Assembly (NCBI GenBank): GCA_029248755.1
Contig: JAQWIR010000026.1
Location: 1-64,000 of the forward strand
Direction of reading: 5' to 3'
Origin: Porticoccaceae bacterium
Lineage (GTDB): Bacteria > Pseudomonadota > Gammaproteobacteria > Pseudomonadales > Porticoccaceae
DNA length: 64,000 nt
Every line of letters begins with the position of its first letter. The stretch's first letter is position 1. A model generated the notes under the pieces. It ran no database searches and had not been told where the DNA came from. It saw only the letters and a list, made by a program, of their open reading frames with translations. The position numbers were made by a program, and so were the translations under genes. This document shows, one piece after another, positions 51,156-61,704 of the stretch.

Positions 51156-51971
51156 CTAGCCTGCAAAGTCATCTGACATTTTTTTGGCGCGCTCTAGGGC
51201 GCTAGTCATTGCTATACGAAATATACCTTCCAAATCTTGAGCCTGAAAAGATTCGATCGCTGCCTGGGTTGTCCCGCCTGGGGAAGTCACTTGCTTGCGC
51301 AACTCATCAGGAGTGCTTTCAGAGGTCAGAGCTAAACGCGCCGCCCCCATTGCTGTATGCAGGGTCAATTGAGACGCAGTTTGTTTATCTAGGCCTAATT
51401 CTTGGGCTACTTTTAGCATTGCCTCATAGATTAAAAAGAAGTAGGCGGGCCCACTGCCTGAAACTGCGGTCACTGCATCAATATCGGACTCTTGAGCTAC
51501 CCAACAAGCATAGCCCACAGCAGAAAACATATTTTCAATCATTGCCTGTTGGTCGTTGCCCAAGGATTGGCTAGCAAAAAGACCAGTAGCACCTGACTGG
51601 ACCATGGCGGGCGTATTGGGCATAGCGCGAACAATTTTTAAGTGCTGACCTAACCAGTTTTGCAAAGCGCTAACGGGAATGCCGGCAGCAATCGAAACAA
51701 TGATTGGCTTATGCTCAAGTTTTGCCGCTAAGGGAGAGGCTACTGCGCCCATAATTTGTGGCTTAACGGCAAGTACAATAATGTCGGCTTGAGATACTGC
51801 CGCTAGGTTATCGGCGGTAGTTAGAACCCCATGAGTTGATTGCATGCGTTTTCGTGAGTCCTCATTAGGCTCACTGACCATAATGTCTTGGCTAGAAAAC
51901 CCATTGGTTAGCATTCCACCAATGAGACAGGAAGCCATATTGCCGCCGCCGATAAAGACTATTTTACTCAT
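51156..51971 (-). CDS. proC: Pyrroline-5-carboxylate reductase
   Basis: Last step of proline synthesis. The 271-residue enzyme has the NADPH-binding FIGGGNMASCLIGGML, VLAVKPQ, RAMPNTPAMVQSGATG and the conserved VSGSGPAYFFLIYEAM block near the C-terminus. It overlaps yggS by four bases (ATGA). Confidence 0.97.
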   Translation of the reverse strand: MSKIVFIGGGNMASCLIGGMLTNGFSSQDIMVSEPNEDSRKRMQSTHGVLTTADNLAAVSQADIIVLAVKPQIMGAVASPLAAKLEHKPIIVSIAAGIPVSALQNWLGQHLKIVRAMPNTPAMVQSGATGLFASQSLGNDQQAMIENMFSAVGYACWVAQESDIDAVTAVSGSGPAYFFLIYEAMLKVAQELGLDKQTASQLTLHTAMGAARLALTSESTPDELRKQVTSPGGTTQAAIESFQAQDLEGIFRIAMTSALERAKKMSDDFAG

Positions 51972-52693
51972 GTTGTTTTGACTTCCTTATTATTTGCTTT
52001 TTCAGTTCTTGGCCCAAAGATATCTGTACCTATACGCAAGATAGTGGCCTGTTCGTGAATGGCTGCTTCAATATCACCAGACATCCCCATAGAAAGAGTA
52101 TCTAGTTTTTGAAAATTGTCCAGTTGTTGATTAATTTCTTGCCTTAGCAAGTATAAATCGCGAAATGGTTGGCGCTGACTATTAATATCATGGCGGGCTT
52201 GAGGTATAGCCATAAGTCCGCGCAAGCGCAGATTGGGTAATTGGCTAATCGAGAGTGCTAAATCACAAGCTTGATCTGGCAAAAGCCCCGACTTAGTCGG
52301 TTCGTTATCTATGTTAATTTGCAGGCATATATTCAATGGGCCCAGATTTTCGGGGCGTTGATCGTTGAGGCGTTTGGCAATCTTCAATCTGTCCACAGTA
52401 TGGACCCAGCTAAAATTTTCTGCCACCTGCTTGGTTTTATTAGATTGTAGCGGGCCTATAAAGTGCCATTCAAAGGACATAGATTTTAAGGCATTGATTT
52501 TGAGTAATGCTTCTTGAAGATAGTTTTCACCAAAGGCATTTAACCCTTGAGATGCGGCTTGCTGGATCTCTTCTATATCGCGTGTTTTACTGACCGCCAG
52601 AAGCTGCAATGCCTGCGGGTCACGACTCGCGTTAGCAGCAGAATTTTCAATTCGCGCCTTTACCGCAGAAATATTTTTTTCAATGGATGTCAT
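51968..52693 (-). CDS. yggS: Pyridoxal phosphate homeostasis protein (YggS/PLPBP)
   Basis: PLP-binding protein with an alanine-racemase-like barrel. The 241 residues (ATG 52693; the frame is open further upstream but without similarity) show LLAVSKTRDIEEI with the PLP lysine, FGENYLQEAL, WHFIGPLQSNK and LSMGMSGDIEAAIHEQATILRIGTDIFG, the classic PLPBP blocks. Divergent from pilT. Confidence 0.96.
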   Translation of the reverse strand: MTSIEKNISAVKARIENSAANASRDPQALQLLAVSKTRDIEEIQQAASQGLNAFGENYLQEALLKINALKSMSFEWHFIGPLQSNKTKQVAENFSWVHTVDRLKIAKRLNDQRPENLGPLNICLQINIDNEPTKSGLLPDQACDLALSISQLPNLRLRGLMAIPQARHDINSQRQPFRDLYLLRQEINQQLDNFQKLDTLSMGMSGDIEAAIHEQATILRIGTDIFGPRTEKANNKEVKTT

Positions 52694-52883
52694 AGGCACA
52701 AGTCTACAGTTGTCTGGCAAAATTACGATATTAATTTGCACTCATTTTTTTATGCTATATTGAATATATTGTTATCGTGGTCGTTACGGTAGCACAAGGA
52801 GCATTTTGACGACCTTATAGGCGATCAGCAATAACTTTGCAGTAATTGTCTTATACTAATAATTCAAAGGATTGGAAATCATT

Positions 52884-53918
52884 ATGGATATATCAAATTT
52901 ACTCGAAATAGCCCTTGAAGCAGGGGCCTCAGACCTTCACCTTTCAACAGATTTGCCGCCTATTTTGCGGATTGATGGGGAAGTACAAAAAACAACATTA
53001 CCGCCACTGGATCAATCCCATATTAAGCGACTGGTTTATGCTGTTATGAGCGACCGACAAATTGGCTTGTTTGAAAAGAATTCTGAAATAGATCTTGCGT
53101 GGGAATTATCAAAGCGCGCCCGTTTTAGGGTTAATATTTTCAAGCAACACCGAGGTATAACAGCGGTCTTTCGCGTGATTCCTCTTACTGTCCCAACCTT
53201 GGCTGAGCTCGGCTTAGGTGGAATTTACCAAAAAATGACGGGCAAGCCTCGTGGTTTAGTACTCATCACTGGGGCCTCTGGATCTGGAAAATCAACCACA
53301 CTGGCTGCAATGATCAAACATATTAATGATTCTAGCCGCAAACATATCGTTACCCTGGAGGATCCGGTTGAATTTGTCCATACAAGTAGTAAAAGCTTGG
53401 TAAATCAGCGCCAAATTGGTCGTGATGCCATTAGTTTTGATGGCGCTTTACGCTCGGTGATGCGGGAAGACCCAGATGTCATTATGGTTGGCGAAATGCG
53501 AGATATAGAAACCGTTAGAATGGCCCTAACTGCGGCGGAAACCGGACATTTGGTGCTTGCAACACTTCATACTTCTGGCGCTGCAGCTTCTATCAATCGA
53601 ATTATTGATATGTTCCCCGCTGAAGAAAAACAGTTGGTACGCTCTATGCTGGCAGAATCTTTACAGGCTGTGGCTTCTCAAACGCTGTTACGTCGAAAAA
53701 GTGGCGGCCGTGTTGTGGCGAGCGAAATTATGGTAACTACATCGGCGATTAAAAACCTAATTCGCAGTGATCGTGTAGCGGAGATTTATTCGGCACTTCA
53801 AACCGGAGCGGCCTCAGGAATGACTACAATGGATCAAAGTCTCAGTAGGCTTGTGGGAAAGGGCGTTGTAAGCCGGGACCCATCATCAGCAACAGTGACC
53901 TCGCGAAGAGCCAGTTAG
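52884..53918 (+). CDS. pilT: Type IV pilus retraction ATPase PilT
   Basis: Hexameric motor that retracts type IV pili. The 344-residue protein starts MDISNLLEIALEAGASDLHLS, has Walker A ITGASGSGKSTTLAAM (the usual motif is GPTGSGKS), the Asp box EDPVEF, Walker B EDPDVIMVGEMRD, the His box LATLHTSGAA, and the C-terminal AIKNLIR retraction motif. Located beside yggS as in Pseudomonas, but pilU does not follow. Its stop overlaps the ruvX stop by three bases. Confidence 0.93.
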   Translation: MDISNLLEIALEAGASDLHLSTDLPPILRIDGEVQKTTLPPLDQSHIKRLVYAVMSDRQIGLFEKNSEIDLAWELSKRARFRVNIFKQHRGITAVFRVIPLTVPTLAELGLGGIYQKMTGKPRGLVLITGASGSGKSTTLAAMIKHINDSSRKHIVTLEDPVEFVHTSSKSLVNQRQIGRDAISFDGALRSVMREDPDVIMVGEMRDIETVRMALTAAETGHLVLATLHTSGAAASINRIIDMFPAEEKQLVRSMLAESLQAVASQTLLRRKSGGRVVASEIMVTTSAIKNLIRSDRVAEIYSALQTGAASGMTTMDQSLSRLVGKGVVSRDPSSATVTSRRAS

Positions 53919-54370
53919 GGTCGCTGGCCAAGATTTGGCTGATCCAGCCAACTTTGTAAGATAAGAGCGGCAGCAAGATGATCGATTTTCGTCAGATCTA
54001 TTTTGTTGCCTTCTCTATTTGAGCTTGAATCCTTCAGAGACGACTTGGCCTCTTGGCTAGTTAATCGCTCGTCGACCATTAATGCATCTACATTAAAGCG
54101 ACCCTGCAGTCGTCGAGCAAATTTTCTAGCTAAGCGGCTAAGCTCGCTCTCGCTGCCGTCCATATTGAGAGGTAAGCCCACTAAAACTACATTAGGCTTC
54201 CATTCATTCAGCATTGCCTGAACATCATCCCAGTTTGGAACACCATCAGATGCTTTTAAGATGCCAATGCCTTCAGCGCTTGCCGTCAGGGTTTGGCCAT
54301 GAGCAACGCCAATTTGTCGTAGCCCATAATCAAAAGCCATAATTGTTTGGTACTCTGCAAAATTAGGCAT
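53915..54370 (-). CDS. ruvX: Putative Holliday junction resolvase / pre-16S rRNA nuclease YqgF
   Basis: The 151-residue RNase H-like protein has the catalytic start IMAFDYGLRQIGVAHGQ, VVLVGLPLNMDG, VDERLTSQEA and the C-terminal DHLAAALILQSWL. In E. coli YqgF takes part in 16S rRNA 5' maturation. It overlaps yqgE by 8 bases, the standard yqgE-yqgF pair, in an operon with gshB. Confidence 0.95.
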   Translation of the reverse strand: MPNFAEYQTIMAFDYGLRQIGVAHGQTLTASAEGIGILKASDGVPNWDDVQAMLNEWKPNVVLVGLPLNMDGSESELSRLARKFARRLQGRFNVDALMVDERLTSQEAKSSLKDSSSNREGNKIDLTKIDHLAAALILQSWLDQPNLGQRP

Positions 54371-54941
54371 GTCCGGAATCTAAGGCCAGCATATCTAGGT
54401 TCAAGCCGATTGAAAGAGCCGCGGCACTGGCCCTTTGTGCGCACTCGGTATTGAAAATAACAGATGAATCAGCGGGGATTACTAGCCAGCTGTTTTCTTT
54501 TAATTCTCTTTCTAATTGCCCAGCCTCCCAGCTTGAATAGCCAAGAGTAATAAGGGACTCTTCGGGGCCTTCTCCCAGTGCAATATCGCCAAGAATATCT
54601 TTTGACGTAGATAAACTAACGTCACTGCCTATGTAAATAGTAGACTCCCACTTTTGCTCGCAAGTGCTATGCAAAATAAACCCGCGATCCTGTTGCATAG
54701 GGCCGCCATCAAAAATAAGTTCATCGCCGCGGTTGCTGTTTTGTTCAAGATCTAGTCGATCAAAAACAGCTTTTGCAGGAATATCTAACTGTTGGTTAAT
54801 AATTAGGCCCATGGCGCCTTCTGCGTTGTGCTCGCAGATATAGACTACGCTGCCAGAAAAATTCTCATCATGCAGGTTGGGCATTGCCACAAGAAAGTGA
54901 TTTTTTAGACTATTTATAGTTTTTTTCAAAGTGGGTTCCAT
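54363..54941 (-). CDS. yqgE: UPF0301 protein YqgE/AlgH
   Basis: The 192-residue protein opens LKNHFLVAMPNLHDENFSGSVVYICEHN followed by GAMGLIIN and a GGPMQQDRGFILHS block, all diagnostic of the family. The molecular function is uncertain; it was linked to alginate control in pseudomonads. I chose ATG 54941 (MEPTLKK); the frame is open further upstream. It lies between gshB and ruvX. Confidence 0.94.
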   Translation of the reverse strand: MEPTLKKTINSLKNHFLVAMPNLHDENFSGSVVYICEHNAEGAMGLIINQQLDIPAKAVFDRLDLEQNSNRGDELIFDGGPMQQDRGFILHSTCEQKWESTIYIGSDVSLSTSKDILGDIALGEGPEESLITLGYSSWEAGQLERELKENSWLVIPADSSVIFNTECAQRASAAALSIGLNLDMLALDSGHA

Positions 54942-55004
54942 GGTTAACAATATGAGGCTTAAGGCAACTAAAAACAAGCATCAGTCGATATTTAAGCCAC
55001 TTAA

Positions 55005-55952
55005 TTAGGTTATGCGTCGAGTAATGGCGGCAATTAATTTATCACTAATCGCTGTGTTCTCTGCCCTATCAATTTCTTGTACGCAGGTCGGACTGGTCAC
55101 ATTAATTTCGGTCAGATAATCACCAATTATATCTAAGCCAACAAAGAGCAGGCCGCGCTCAACTAATACAGGTGCCACTTGATCAGCGATCCATTGATCT
55201 CGGTCTGTTAAGGGCCGCACCTCTCCTTTGCCACCCGCGGCTAGATTGCCGCGAAAGTCGCTAGGGGACGGAATGCGTGCCAAACAAAAGGGGATGACCT
55301 CGCCATCGACAATGAGTGCACGCTTATCGCCGTCAGTAATTTCTGGCAAATACTTTTGCGCCATAACAGTTTCACTACCAAATTTGGTCAGCGTTTCTAG
55401 GATAACATTTAGATTTTGATCGCCAGATTTGACGCGAAAAATCGAAGTGCCCCCCATCCCGTCTAGTGGCTTATAAACAACGTCCTGATGTTCCTGTAAG
55501 AAGTCCTTTAGGCGCTTTAAGCTCCGGCTGACCAGAAGCGGAGGAGTACAGTGGGGGAATTCAGTAGCAAACACTTTTTCATTACAGTCGCGAAGGCTTT
55601 GAGGCTTATTGACAATAAGCGTGCCGAGCTTTTCAGCCGCTTCTAAAATATATGTAGAGTAGATAAATTCGCTATCAAAAGGTGGATCTTTGCGCATCAA
55701 CACCACATCTAACTCGTTGAGGGGTACGGCGCTTCGACTGTCTAGTTCATACCAACAATCAGCATTATCAAAAACGCGCAACGGTCGAACTTCGGCAAAG
55801 GGTAGTCCATTTTCTAGAAACAAATCTTTTTGCTCTATATAAAATAATCTATAACCCTGCTTCTGAGCCGCCAGTAAAATGCTGAGGCTAGTATCCTTTA
55901 AGTAGTTAATGGATTGTATTGGATCCATAACAATGCCAAGAGATTTTTCCAT
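55005..55952 (-). CDS. gshB: Glutathione synthase
   Basis: ATP-grasp ligase adding glycine to gamma-glutamylcysteine. The 315-residue protein has the N-terminal LGIVMDPIQSINYLKDTSLSILLAA, MRKDPPFDSEFIY, the ATP-grasp region VVYKPLDGMGGTSIFR and the C-terminal EINVTSPTCVQEI. It is the first gene of gshB-yqgE-ruvX. Completes glutathione synthesis with gshA at 37459-39042. Confidence 0.97.
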   Translation of the reverse strand: MEKSLGIVMDPIQSINYLKDTSLSILLAAQKQGYRLFYIEQKDLFLENGLPFAEVRPLRVFDNADCWYELDSRSAVPLNELDVVLMRKDPPFDSEFIYSTYILEAAEKLGTLIVNKPQSLRDCNEKVFATEFPHCTPPLLVSRSLKRLKDFLQEHQDVVYKPLDGMGGTSIFRVKSGDQNLNVILETLTKFGSETVMAQKYLPEITDGDKRALIVDGEVIPFCLARIPSPSDFRGNLAAGGKGEVRPLTDRDQWIADQVAPVLVERGLLFVGLDIIGDYLTEINVTSPTCVQEIDRAENTAISDKLIAAITRRIT

Positions 55953-56114
55953 AGCTATAAATCAATGCCCATTTAGTTATATAGAGGTTTATTGTTACAT
56001 AGGTAAGGATCAAAGTTATAATTTTTGCCGGTTTATACTTAATTAGTCGGTAAACTATTTGCACCTCAAACCAATCTCTAGCATTATTACACCTCATAAA
56101 AAACTTGGTGCTGT

Positions 56115-56786
56115 ATGACAAATTTTTTAATTGCCCCATCCATATTAGCGTCCGACTTTGCTCGACTGGGTGAAGAGGTTGAAACTGTTCTAGAGGCAGG
56201 TGCCGATATAGTGCACTTCGATGTAATGGATAACCATTACGTACCTAATCTTACTATTGGTCCAATGGTCTGCAAGGCCTTAAGAGACTATGGTGTAACA
56301 GCTCCAATAGATGTTCATCTCATGGTTCAGCCGGTGGATGATTTGATCCGTATGTTTGCCGATGCTGGAGCCAGCTATATCACCTTTCATCCAGAAGCAT
56401 CCCGGCATGTTGACCGATCTTTGCAATTGGTGCGAGATTTAGGTTGCAAGGCAGGGCTAGTCCTAAATCCAGCGTCTGGCTTAGATTCCATGGAGTGGGT
56501 GCTAGACAGAATGGATATGTTGTTATTGATGTCTGTTAATCCAGGTTTTGGCGGACAGAAATTTATACCCTCAACGCTGGATAAGCTAAAGCGAGCCAGG
56601 CAAATTATTGATGACAGTGGCTTTGATATTCGGCTTGAAGTTGATGGCGGGGTTGGCGTGGGCAATATTCAAGAAATAGCGGCTGCAGGGGCAGATACTT
56701 TTGTAGCCGGCTCAGCAATATTTAGTCAGCCCGACTACAAGGAAGTGATTGATAAGATGCGAGCTGAACTGAGCTTGGTAGGTTAA
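56115..56786 (+). CDS. rpe: Ribulose-phosphate 3-epimerase
   Basis: Pentose phosphate TIM-barrel enzyme. The 223-residue protein shows [47 protein letters not shown] and DGGVGVGNI with the metal-binding histidine and aspartate residues in place. Usually followed by gph then trpE; here trpE follows after 176 bases with no gph. Confidence 0.97.
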   Translation: MTNFLIAPSILASDFARLGEEVETVLEAGADIVHFDVMDNHYVPNLTIGPMVCKALRDYGVTAPIDVHLMVQPVDDLIRMFADAGASYITFHPEASRHVDRSLQLVRDLGCKAGLVLNPASGLDSMEWVLDRMDMLLLMSVNPGFGGQKFIPSTLDKLKRARQIIDDSGFDIRLEVDGGVGVGNIQEIAAAGADTFVAGSAIFSQPDYKEVIDKMRAELSLVG

Positions 56787-56962
56787 TTTACGGATAGCAC
56801 AATATTGGCTACAATAAGCGCTAATCTAGAGGGTTGTATTTTGAAACAAAGTCTTTTTGCACAGCAGGTGAAAAACCGCCAGCGGTGGCGATGCTACTTA
56901 TAGTGTTGTCGGGGACAATAGGTGCCCCATAAATAATCCGTTTATAGTGCAAGGAATTCCAA

Positions 56963-58444
56963 ATGACCCCTGAAAAATTCGCCGAACTCGCAGGCCAAGA
57001 CTTCAACCGCATTCCGGTTACGCGTGAAGTGTTAGCTGACTTTGAAACCCCATTGAGCGTCTATCTCAAGCTGGCCCATGGCCCCAATTCTTACCTTTTT
57101 GAGTCTATGCAGGGCGGAGAGAAATGGGGACGCTACTCGCTAATAGGTCTACAAACATCAACAGTGCTTAGAGTCTATGGTCAGCGCTTGGAAATTATTC
57201 GAGATGGCAAGCCCATGGTCGACCGCCAGACGGATGATCCAATGGCTGAAGTGGAGCGCTTTCGGCAACTATTTAGCATGCCAGATCTACCAGATTTACC
57301 GAGATTTACGGGCGGACTTGTTGGCTACTTTGGCTATGACACGGTTCGTTATGTTGAGCCTAGATTAGCTGGATCTCAGCCCAAAGATGAGTTGGGCACA
57401 CCAGATATCTTACTAATGGCTTCTGATGAAGTTGCCATTTTTGACAATCTATCTGGTACTTTGATGCTAGTGGTTCATGTGGATGCCAAGCAACATGATG
57501 GCCTTGATCAGGCCAATGCTCGTCTCGATGAGTTGCAGCAAAAGTTGGCCATGCCAGCTCCCAAGTTGGAAGATAAAAAAGGCTTGGGGGATGATTTATC
57601 TGAAGATTCTTTCAAATCTAGCTTTGGCCAAGAGGCATTTCTCAAGTCAGTAGATAAAATTAAAGACTATATTATCGCTGGTGATGCTATGCAGGTAGTG
57701 CCTTCTCAGCGGCTATCTGCGCCATTTACAGCCTCTCCAATAAACCTCTACCGTTCGTTGCGTCGCCTTAACCCATCACCCTATATGTTTTTTTTAAACT
57801 TAGGTGATTTTCATATCGTTGGCTCATCGCCCGAGGTTCTTGCTCGATTAGAGGATGGCCAGGTGACTGTTCGTCCAATTGCTGGCACTAGGCGTCGTGG
57901 TAAAACTGTAGAAGAAGATTTAGCCCTAGAAAAAGAGATGCTCGATGATCCAAAGGAAATTGCGGAGCACTTAATGCTCATTGATTTGGGCCGCAATGAT
58001 GTGGGTCGGATCAGTCAGTCTGGCTCGGTTGAAGTAACCGAAAAAATGGTGGTTGAGCGCTACTCTCATGTGATGCACATTACCTCTAATGTAGTGGGTG
58101 ATGTCACTGATCATATGGGACCGATTGAGGTACTTAAAGCGACTCTTCCCGCAGGCACTTTAAGCGGTGCGCCAAAGATCCGCGCAATGGAAATTATTGA
58201 TGAAGTAGAACCAGTAAAGCGCGGAATCTATGGCGGCGCAGTGGGCTATATTGGTTGGAATGGCAATATGGATACGGCAATTGCTATTCGCACAGCGGTG
58301 ATTAAAGACGACATATTACATGTACAAGCTGGGGCTGGCATTGTAGCTGACTCAAAGCCTGAGTTGGAGTGGAAAGAGACAATGAACAAGGCTCGTGCTG
58401 TAATGCGTGCTGCAGCAATGGTAAGCGCCGAGGTGAAAAAATGA
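56963..58444 (+). CDS. trpE: Anthranilate synthase component I
   Basis: Chorismate-using subunit of anthranilate synthase. The 493-residue protein has the N-terminal [15 protein letters not shown] with the LLES-like feedback region ([17 protein letters not shown]), and the chorismate-binding domain [48 protein letters not shown] and IQAGAGIV-type end ([14 protein letters not shown]). Its stop overlaps trpG by four bases. First gene of trpEGDC; a clear attenuator was not found upstream. Confidence 0.98.
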   Translation: MTPEKFAELAGQDFNRIPVTREVLADFETPLSVYLKLAHGPNSYLFESMQGGEKWGRYSLIGLQTSTVLRVYGQRLEIIRDGKPMVDRQTDDPMAEVERFRQLFSMPDLPDLPRFTGGLVGYFGYDTVRYVEPRLAGSQPKDELGTPDILLMASDEVAIFDNLSGTLMLVVHVDAKQHDGLDQANARLDELQQKLAMPAPKLEDKKGLGDDLSEDSFKSSFGQEAFLKSVDKIKDYIIAGDAMQVVPSQRLSAPFTASPINLYRSLRRLNPSPYMFFLNLGDFHIVGSSPEVLARLEDGQVTVRPIAGTRRRGKTVEEDLALEKEMLDDPKEIAEHLMLIDLGRNDVGRISQSGSVEVTEKMVVERYSHVMHITSNVVGDVTDHMGPIEVLKATLPAGTLSGAPKIRAMEIIDEVEPVKRGIYGGAVGYIGWNGNMDTAIAIRTAVIKDDILHVQAGAGIVADSKPELEWKETMNKARAVMRAAAMVSAEVKK

Positions 58445-59019
58445 TTTTAATGGTGGATAACTATGATTCGTTTACCTATAACGTGGTGCAGTATTTAGCA
58501 GAACTTAAGGCAGATGTTCAGGTGTATCGCAATGATAAGATAACCATTGCTGAGATTGAAAAGTTGGCACCGGAAAAAATTGTTATATCACCAGGTCCCT
58601 GTACTCCAAACGAAGCAGGCATATCAGTTGCTGTCATCAAGCATTTTTCTGGAAGAATTCCTATTCTGGGCATTTGTTTGGGGCACCAGAGTATAGGTCA
58701 GGCCTATGGTGGCGAAATAGTCAGAGCTAAGCAGGTAATGCATGGTAAAACCTCCATGATTTACCATAATAATACCGGTGTTTTCGCAAATTTAACTAAT
58801 CCCTACGAGGCCACTAGGTATCATTCGTTAGTCATAAATCAGAATTCACTCCCGGACTGCTTAGAGATTACTGCTTGGACGCAACATGATGATGGATCTC
58901 TGGACGAGATTATGGGTGTGCGCCATAAAGAGCTGGCAGTGGAGGGGGTGCAATTTCATCCGGAATCTATTCTCACTCAGCACGGCCATGACCTGCTAGA
59001 AAACTTTTTAAAGGGTTAA
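58441..59019 (+). CDS. trpG: Anthranilate synthase component II (glutamine amidotransferase)
   Basis: Supplies ammonia from glutamine to TrpE. The 192-residue protein begins [19 protein letters not shown] and has the triad cysteine in [17 protein letters not shown] and histidine/glutamate in [15 protein letters not shown]. The ATG at 58441 is coupled to the end of trpE (ATGA). trpD starts three bases after its stop. Confidence 0.98.
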   Translation: MILMVDNYDSFTYNVVQYLAELKADVQVYRNDKITIAEIEKLAPEKIVISPGPCTPNEAGISVAVIKHFSGRIPILGICLGHQSIGQAYGGEIVRAKQVMHGKTSMIYHNNTGVFANLTNPYEATRYHSLVINQNSLPDCLEITAWTQHDDGSLDEIMGVRHKELAVEGVQFHPESILTQHGHDLLENFLKG

Positions 59020-59022
59020 ATT

Positions 59023-60060
59023 GTGGATATTACTCAAGCATTAGATAAAGTGGTCAATAATCAGAATCTGGAATCTGCGGATATGCGCGTTGTAATGCGC
59101 CAGATTATGACCGGACAAGCTACATCATCGCAAATTGGTGGGTTTCTAGTTGCACTAAGAATGAAAGGTGAGACCATCGATGAGATTGCGGGTGCAGTAG
59201 AAGTCATGCGTGAGCTAGCCACTGGCGTTGATGTATCCGGCGACTATTTAGTCGATATCGTAGGCACTGGTGGCGATGAATCCAACCTTTTTAATGTGTC
59301 TACGGCTTCAAGCTTTGTGGTCGCGGCATCTGGGGGGCGAGTAGCAAAACATGGCAATCGCTCGGTCAGTAGTAGTAGTGGAGCGGCAGATTTACTTGAG
59401 GCCGCTGGCGTTAATTTAAGCCTAAGTCCAGAGCAAGTGGCTCAATGCGTTAATGAGCTAGGCGTAGGTTTTATGTTTGCGCCCGCCCATCATAGCGCAA
59501 TGAAACATGCCATAGGGCCAAGACGTGAGCTGGGGCTGCGCACTATATTTAATATTCTGGGACCAATGACTAATCCTGCAGGCGTGGATCGGCAGCTAAT
59601 AGGCGTTTATGAGCGAAAATTATGTCGGCCAATGGCAGAAGTGTTAGGTCGTTTAGGCGCTAAGCATATTATGGTAGTCAACTCGGCGGATGGCCTTGAT
59701 GAAATTAGTATTGCAGATGAAACTTTTGTTGCTGAATATAAAGATAATGCAATTTCTGAATATACGATTAAACCGGAAGAATTTTTTAATCATCGCCAAA
59801 GCTTAGATGGCCTATCAGTGAGTGATGCAAAACAATCCTTTGCCATTATTTCTGATGCCCTTGGCAAACAGCAGGGGGAAAGTGCTAAAAAAGCAGCGGA
59901 CCTTATTGCAATAAACTCTGGAGCGGCGCTTTATGTTGCTGGTTGTGCGGCTGATTTAAAGCAAGGCCTAGCAATGGCCCAAGATGCTATAGAGTGCGGA
60001 TTAGCGAAAGCTAAAATTAGCGATTTTGCCGCTTTCACCAGAGCTCAGGCCGATAGCTGA
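59023..60060 (+). CDS. trpD: Anthranilate phosphoribosyltransferase
   Basis: Transfers phosphoribose to anthranilate. The 345-residue protein (GTG start) has the PRPP-binding [38 protein letters not shown] and [11 protein letters not shown], then [10 protein letters not shown] and DGLDE. It follows trpG by three bases and precedes trpC by 18. Confidence 0.98.
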   Translation: MDITQALDKVVNNQNLESADMRVVMRQIMTGQATSSQIGGFLVALRMKGETIDEIAGAVEVMRELATGVDVSGDYLVDIVGTGGDESNLFNVSTASSFVVAASGGRVAKHGNRSVSSSSGAADLLEAAGVNLSLSPEQVAQCVNELGVGFMFAPAHHSAMKHAIGPRRELGLRTIFNILGPMTNPAGVDRQLIGVYERKLCRPMAEVLGRLGAKHIMVVNSADGLDEISIADETFVAEYKDNAISEYTIKPEEFFNHRQSLDGLSVSDAKQSFAIISDALGKQQGESAKKAADLIAINSGAALYVAGCAADLKQGLAMAQDAIECGLAKAKISDFAAFTRAQADS

Positions 60061-60078
60061 GTTTTTAAAGAGACGACT

Positions 60079-60879
60079 ATGAGTATTGAAACACCTACAG
60101 TATTAAAGAAAATATTGGCGAGAAAAGAGCAAGAAGTCGCAGACCGAAAAGCTAAAGTCAGTATTGAGCAGTTAAAAGCGCAGTTAAAAAGTGCTTCTGC
60201 GCCACGCGGCTTCGCCGAAGCATTGCAATCAAAAATTTCGGCAGGGGATTCGGCAGTTATTGCTGAGATTAAAAAAGCTTCGCCTAGTAAAGGGGTAATT
60301 CGAGAAAACTTTGATCCCATTGAAATTGCAAAAAGCTATGAGCGTGGTGGGGCGGCCTGCTTGTCAGTCCTGACTGATGTGGACTTTTTCCAGGGTGCCG
60401 ATCAATATCTTAAAGATGCGCGAGCCGCATGTAATCTGCCAGTTATTCGCAAAGACTTTATTATTGATGAATATCAGCTGTATGAATCAAGAGTGCTTGG
60501 AGCAGATTGTGTACTATTAATCGTATCGGCTCTCAGCCCAGAGAAACTTTATAGCCTTCATGCCACCGCGTTATCTTTAGGCCTAGATGTTTTAGTTGAG
60601 GTTCATGATCAACAGGAACTAGATATTGCATTAGCCGTGGATAACCCAATGATTGGCATTAATAATAGAAATCTTCATACCTTTGAAGTTTCCCTAGACA
60701 ATACTTTTAAGTTACTTGATCAAATTCCCCGCAATCGCATCGTGATTACAGAAAGTGGCATTCATAGCGACAGCGATGTCCAAGTTATGCGAGATAACAA
60801 TGTGCATGCTTTCTTGGTTGGAGAAGCCTTTATGCGCAGTGAGGACCCTGGTCTGCAGCTTAAACGTTTCTTTGCTTAA
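60079..60879 (+). CDS. trpC: Indole-3-glycerol phosphate synthase
   Basis: TIM-barrel enzyme closing the indole ring. The 266-residue protein shows [21 protein letters not shown] (catalytic lysine), [30 protein letters not shown] and ITESGIH. It is monofunctional, without the TrpF fusion seen in E. coli. Last gene of the trp cluster; it converges on crp with 28 bases between. Confidence 0.98.
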   Translation: MSIETPTVLKKILARKEQEVADRKAKVSIEQLKAQLKSASAPRGFAEALQSKISAGDSAVIAEIKKASPSKGVIRENFDPIEIAKSYERGGAACLSVLTDVDFFQGADQYLKDARAACNLPVIRKDFIIDEYQLYESRVLGADCVLLIVSALSPEKLYSLHATALSLGLDVLVEVHDQQELDIALAVDNPMIGINNRNLHTFEVSLDNTFKLLDQIPRNRIVITESGIHSDSDVQVMRDNNVHAFLVGEAFMRSEDPGLQLKRFFA

Positions 60880-60907
60880 GTAGGGCGCTTGTTAAAGCTA
60901 TTATGAA

Positions 60908-61549
60908 TTACGAATGTTGAGTATTTTTGAGTACCACAATAGTCTTTCCATGCAGTGAAACAAGTTGCCTAGCGGCTAAATCTTTTAATATTTTGCCAAC
61001 CATTTCCCTTGAGCACCCAGCAAGCCTGGCAATTTCTTGTCGTGTAATTCGAAGATAGGTGCCATTGGTCTTTACTTGCGCGTCAGGTTCTTGGCATAAA
61101 TCAATCAATGTGCTGGCTACCCGACCGCTTACATCAAGAAAAGCTAGATCGCAGGCTTTTTTTGATGTGTGAGCTAGACGCATTGAAATTTGTCTGGCTA
61201 TAGCAAAGATAAATTCTGGATGCTTTGTACTTAGAGAAAAAAATTTGTTGTAACTAATTTCGCCTAACTCACATTTTGTTTTAGCTCTGATAAGCGCGCT
61301 TCGGGGATTTTCTTCAAATAATCCCATCTCGCCAACAAAATCGCCTGGATTGAGGTAGGTAAGAGTTATTTCTTTACCCTCGCTGTCTTCGGCAATAACA
61401 GCGACAGAACCACTCAAAATATAAAAAAGAGAACTACTACAGTCTCCAGAGTGAATAATGACACCCTTAGGCTTATAACTTCGCCTTCGGCAATTCTTAA
61501 GAAAAACCCCTATATTTCTTATAGGGAAGGTAGTTTTATGGTTGTTCAA
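60908..61549 (-). CDS. crp: cAMP-activated global regulator Crp/Vfr
   Basis: The 213-residue regulator has a cyclic-nucleotide-binding beta barrel (SSLFYILSGSVAVI, the cAMP pocket GDFVGEMGLFEENPRSALIRA with conserved Glu, Arg and Ser), a long dimerisation helix, and a winged helix with recognition sequence ITRQEIARLAGCSREMVGKIL, nearly that of Crp/Vfr. The start is TTG (61549) with an AGAGGA Shine-Dalgarno six bases upstream; no other upstream start fits. Divergent from an OsmC-family gene, as E. coli crp is from yhfA. Confidence 0.95.
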   Translation of the reverse strand: MNNHKTTFPIRNIGVFLKNCRRRSYKPKGVIIHSGDCSSSLFYILSGSVAVIAEDSEGKEITLTYLNPGDFVGEMGLFEENPRSALIRAKTKCELGEISYNKFFSLSTKHPEFIFAIARQISMRLAHTSKKACDLAFLDVSGRVASTLIDLCQEPDAQVKTNGTYLRITRQEIARLAGCSREMVGKILKDLAARQLVSLHGKTIVVLKNTQHS

Positions 61550-61641
61550 TTAATATCCTCTAGTCTTGTGTTTTGGAAATAATAGAGTTTGATTGTCTCT
61601 GTCTAGTGATACATTTTTATACTAGTAAACAATACTGCTAC

Positions 61642-61671
61642 TTGCGTGGTTTCACTGGTAAAATGTATAAA
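61642..61671 (+). promoter_or_regulatory. Candidate promoter of the OsmC-family gene
   Basis: TTGCGT (61642-61647) and TATAAA (61666-61671) are 18 bases apart, 33 bases before the start codon, within the crp divergent region. Confidence 0.4.
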
Positions 61672-61704
61672 TTAAAGTACTTGTAGGTCTTTGAGGTTAT
61701 TGAA

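Noticed and set aside
56868-56903. Possible trp leader peptide (GTG start, MKNRQRWRCYL) and hairpin before trpE
   Set aside because: It has only one tryptophan codon, no clear Shine-Dalgarno, and no competing antiterminator/terminator pair with a T run; too weak to call an attenuator.
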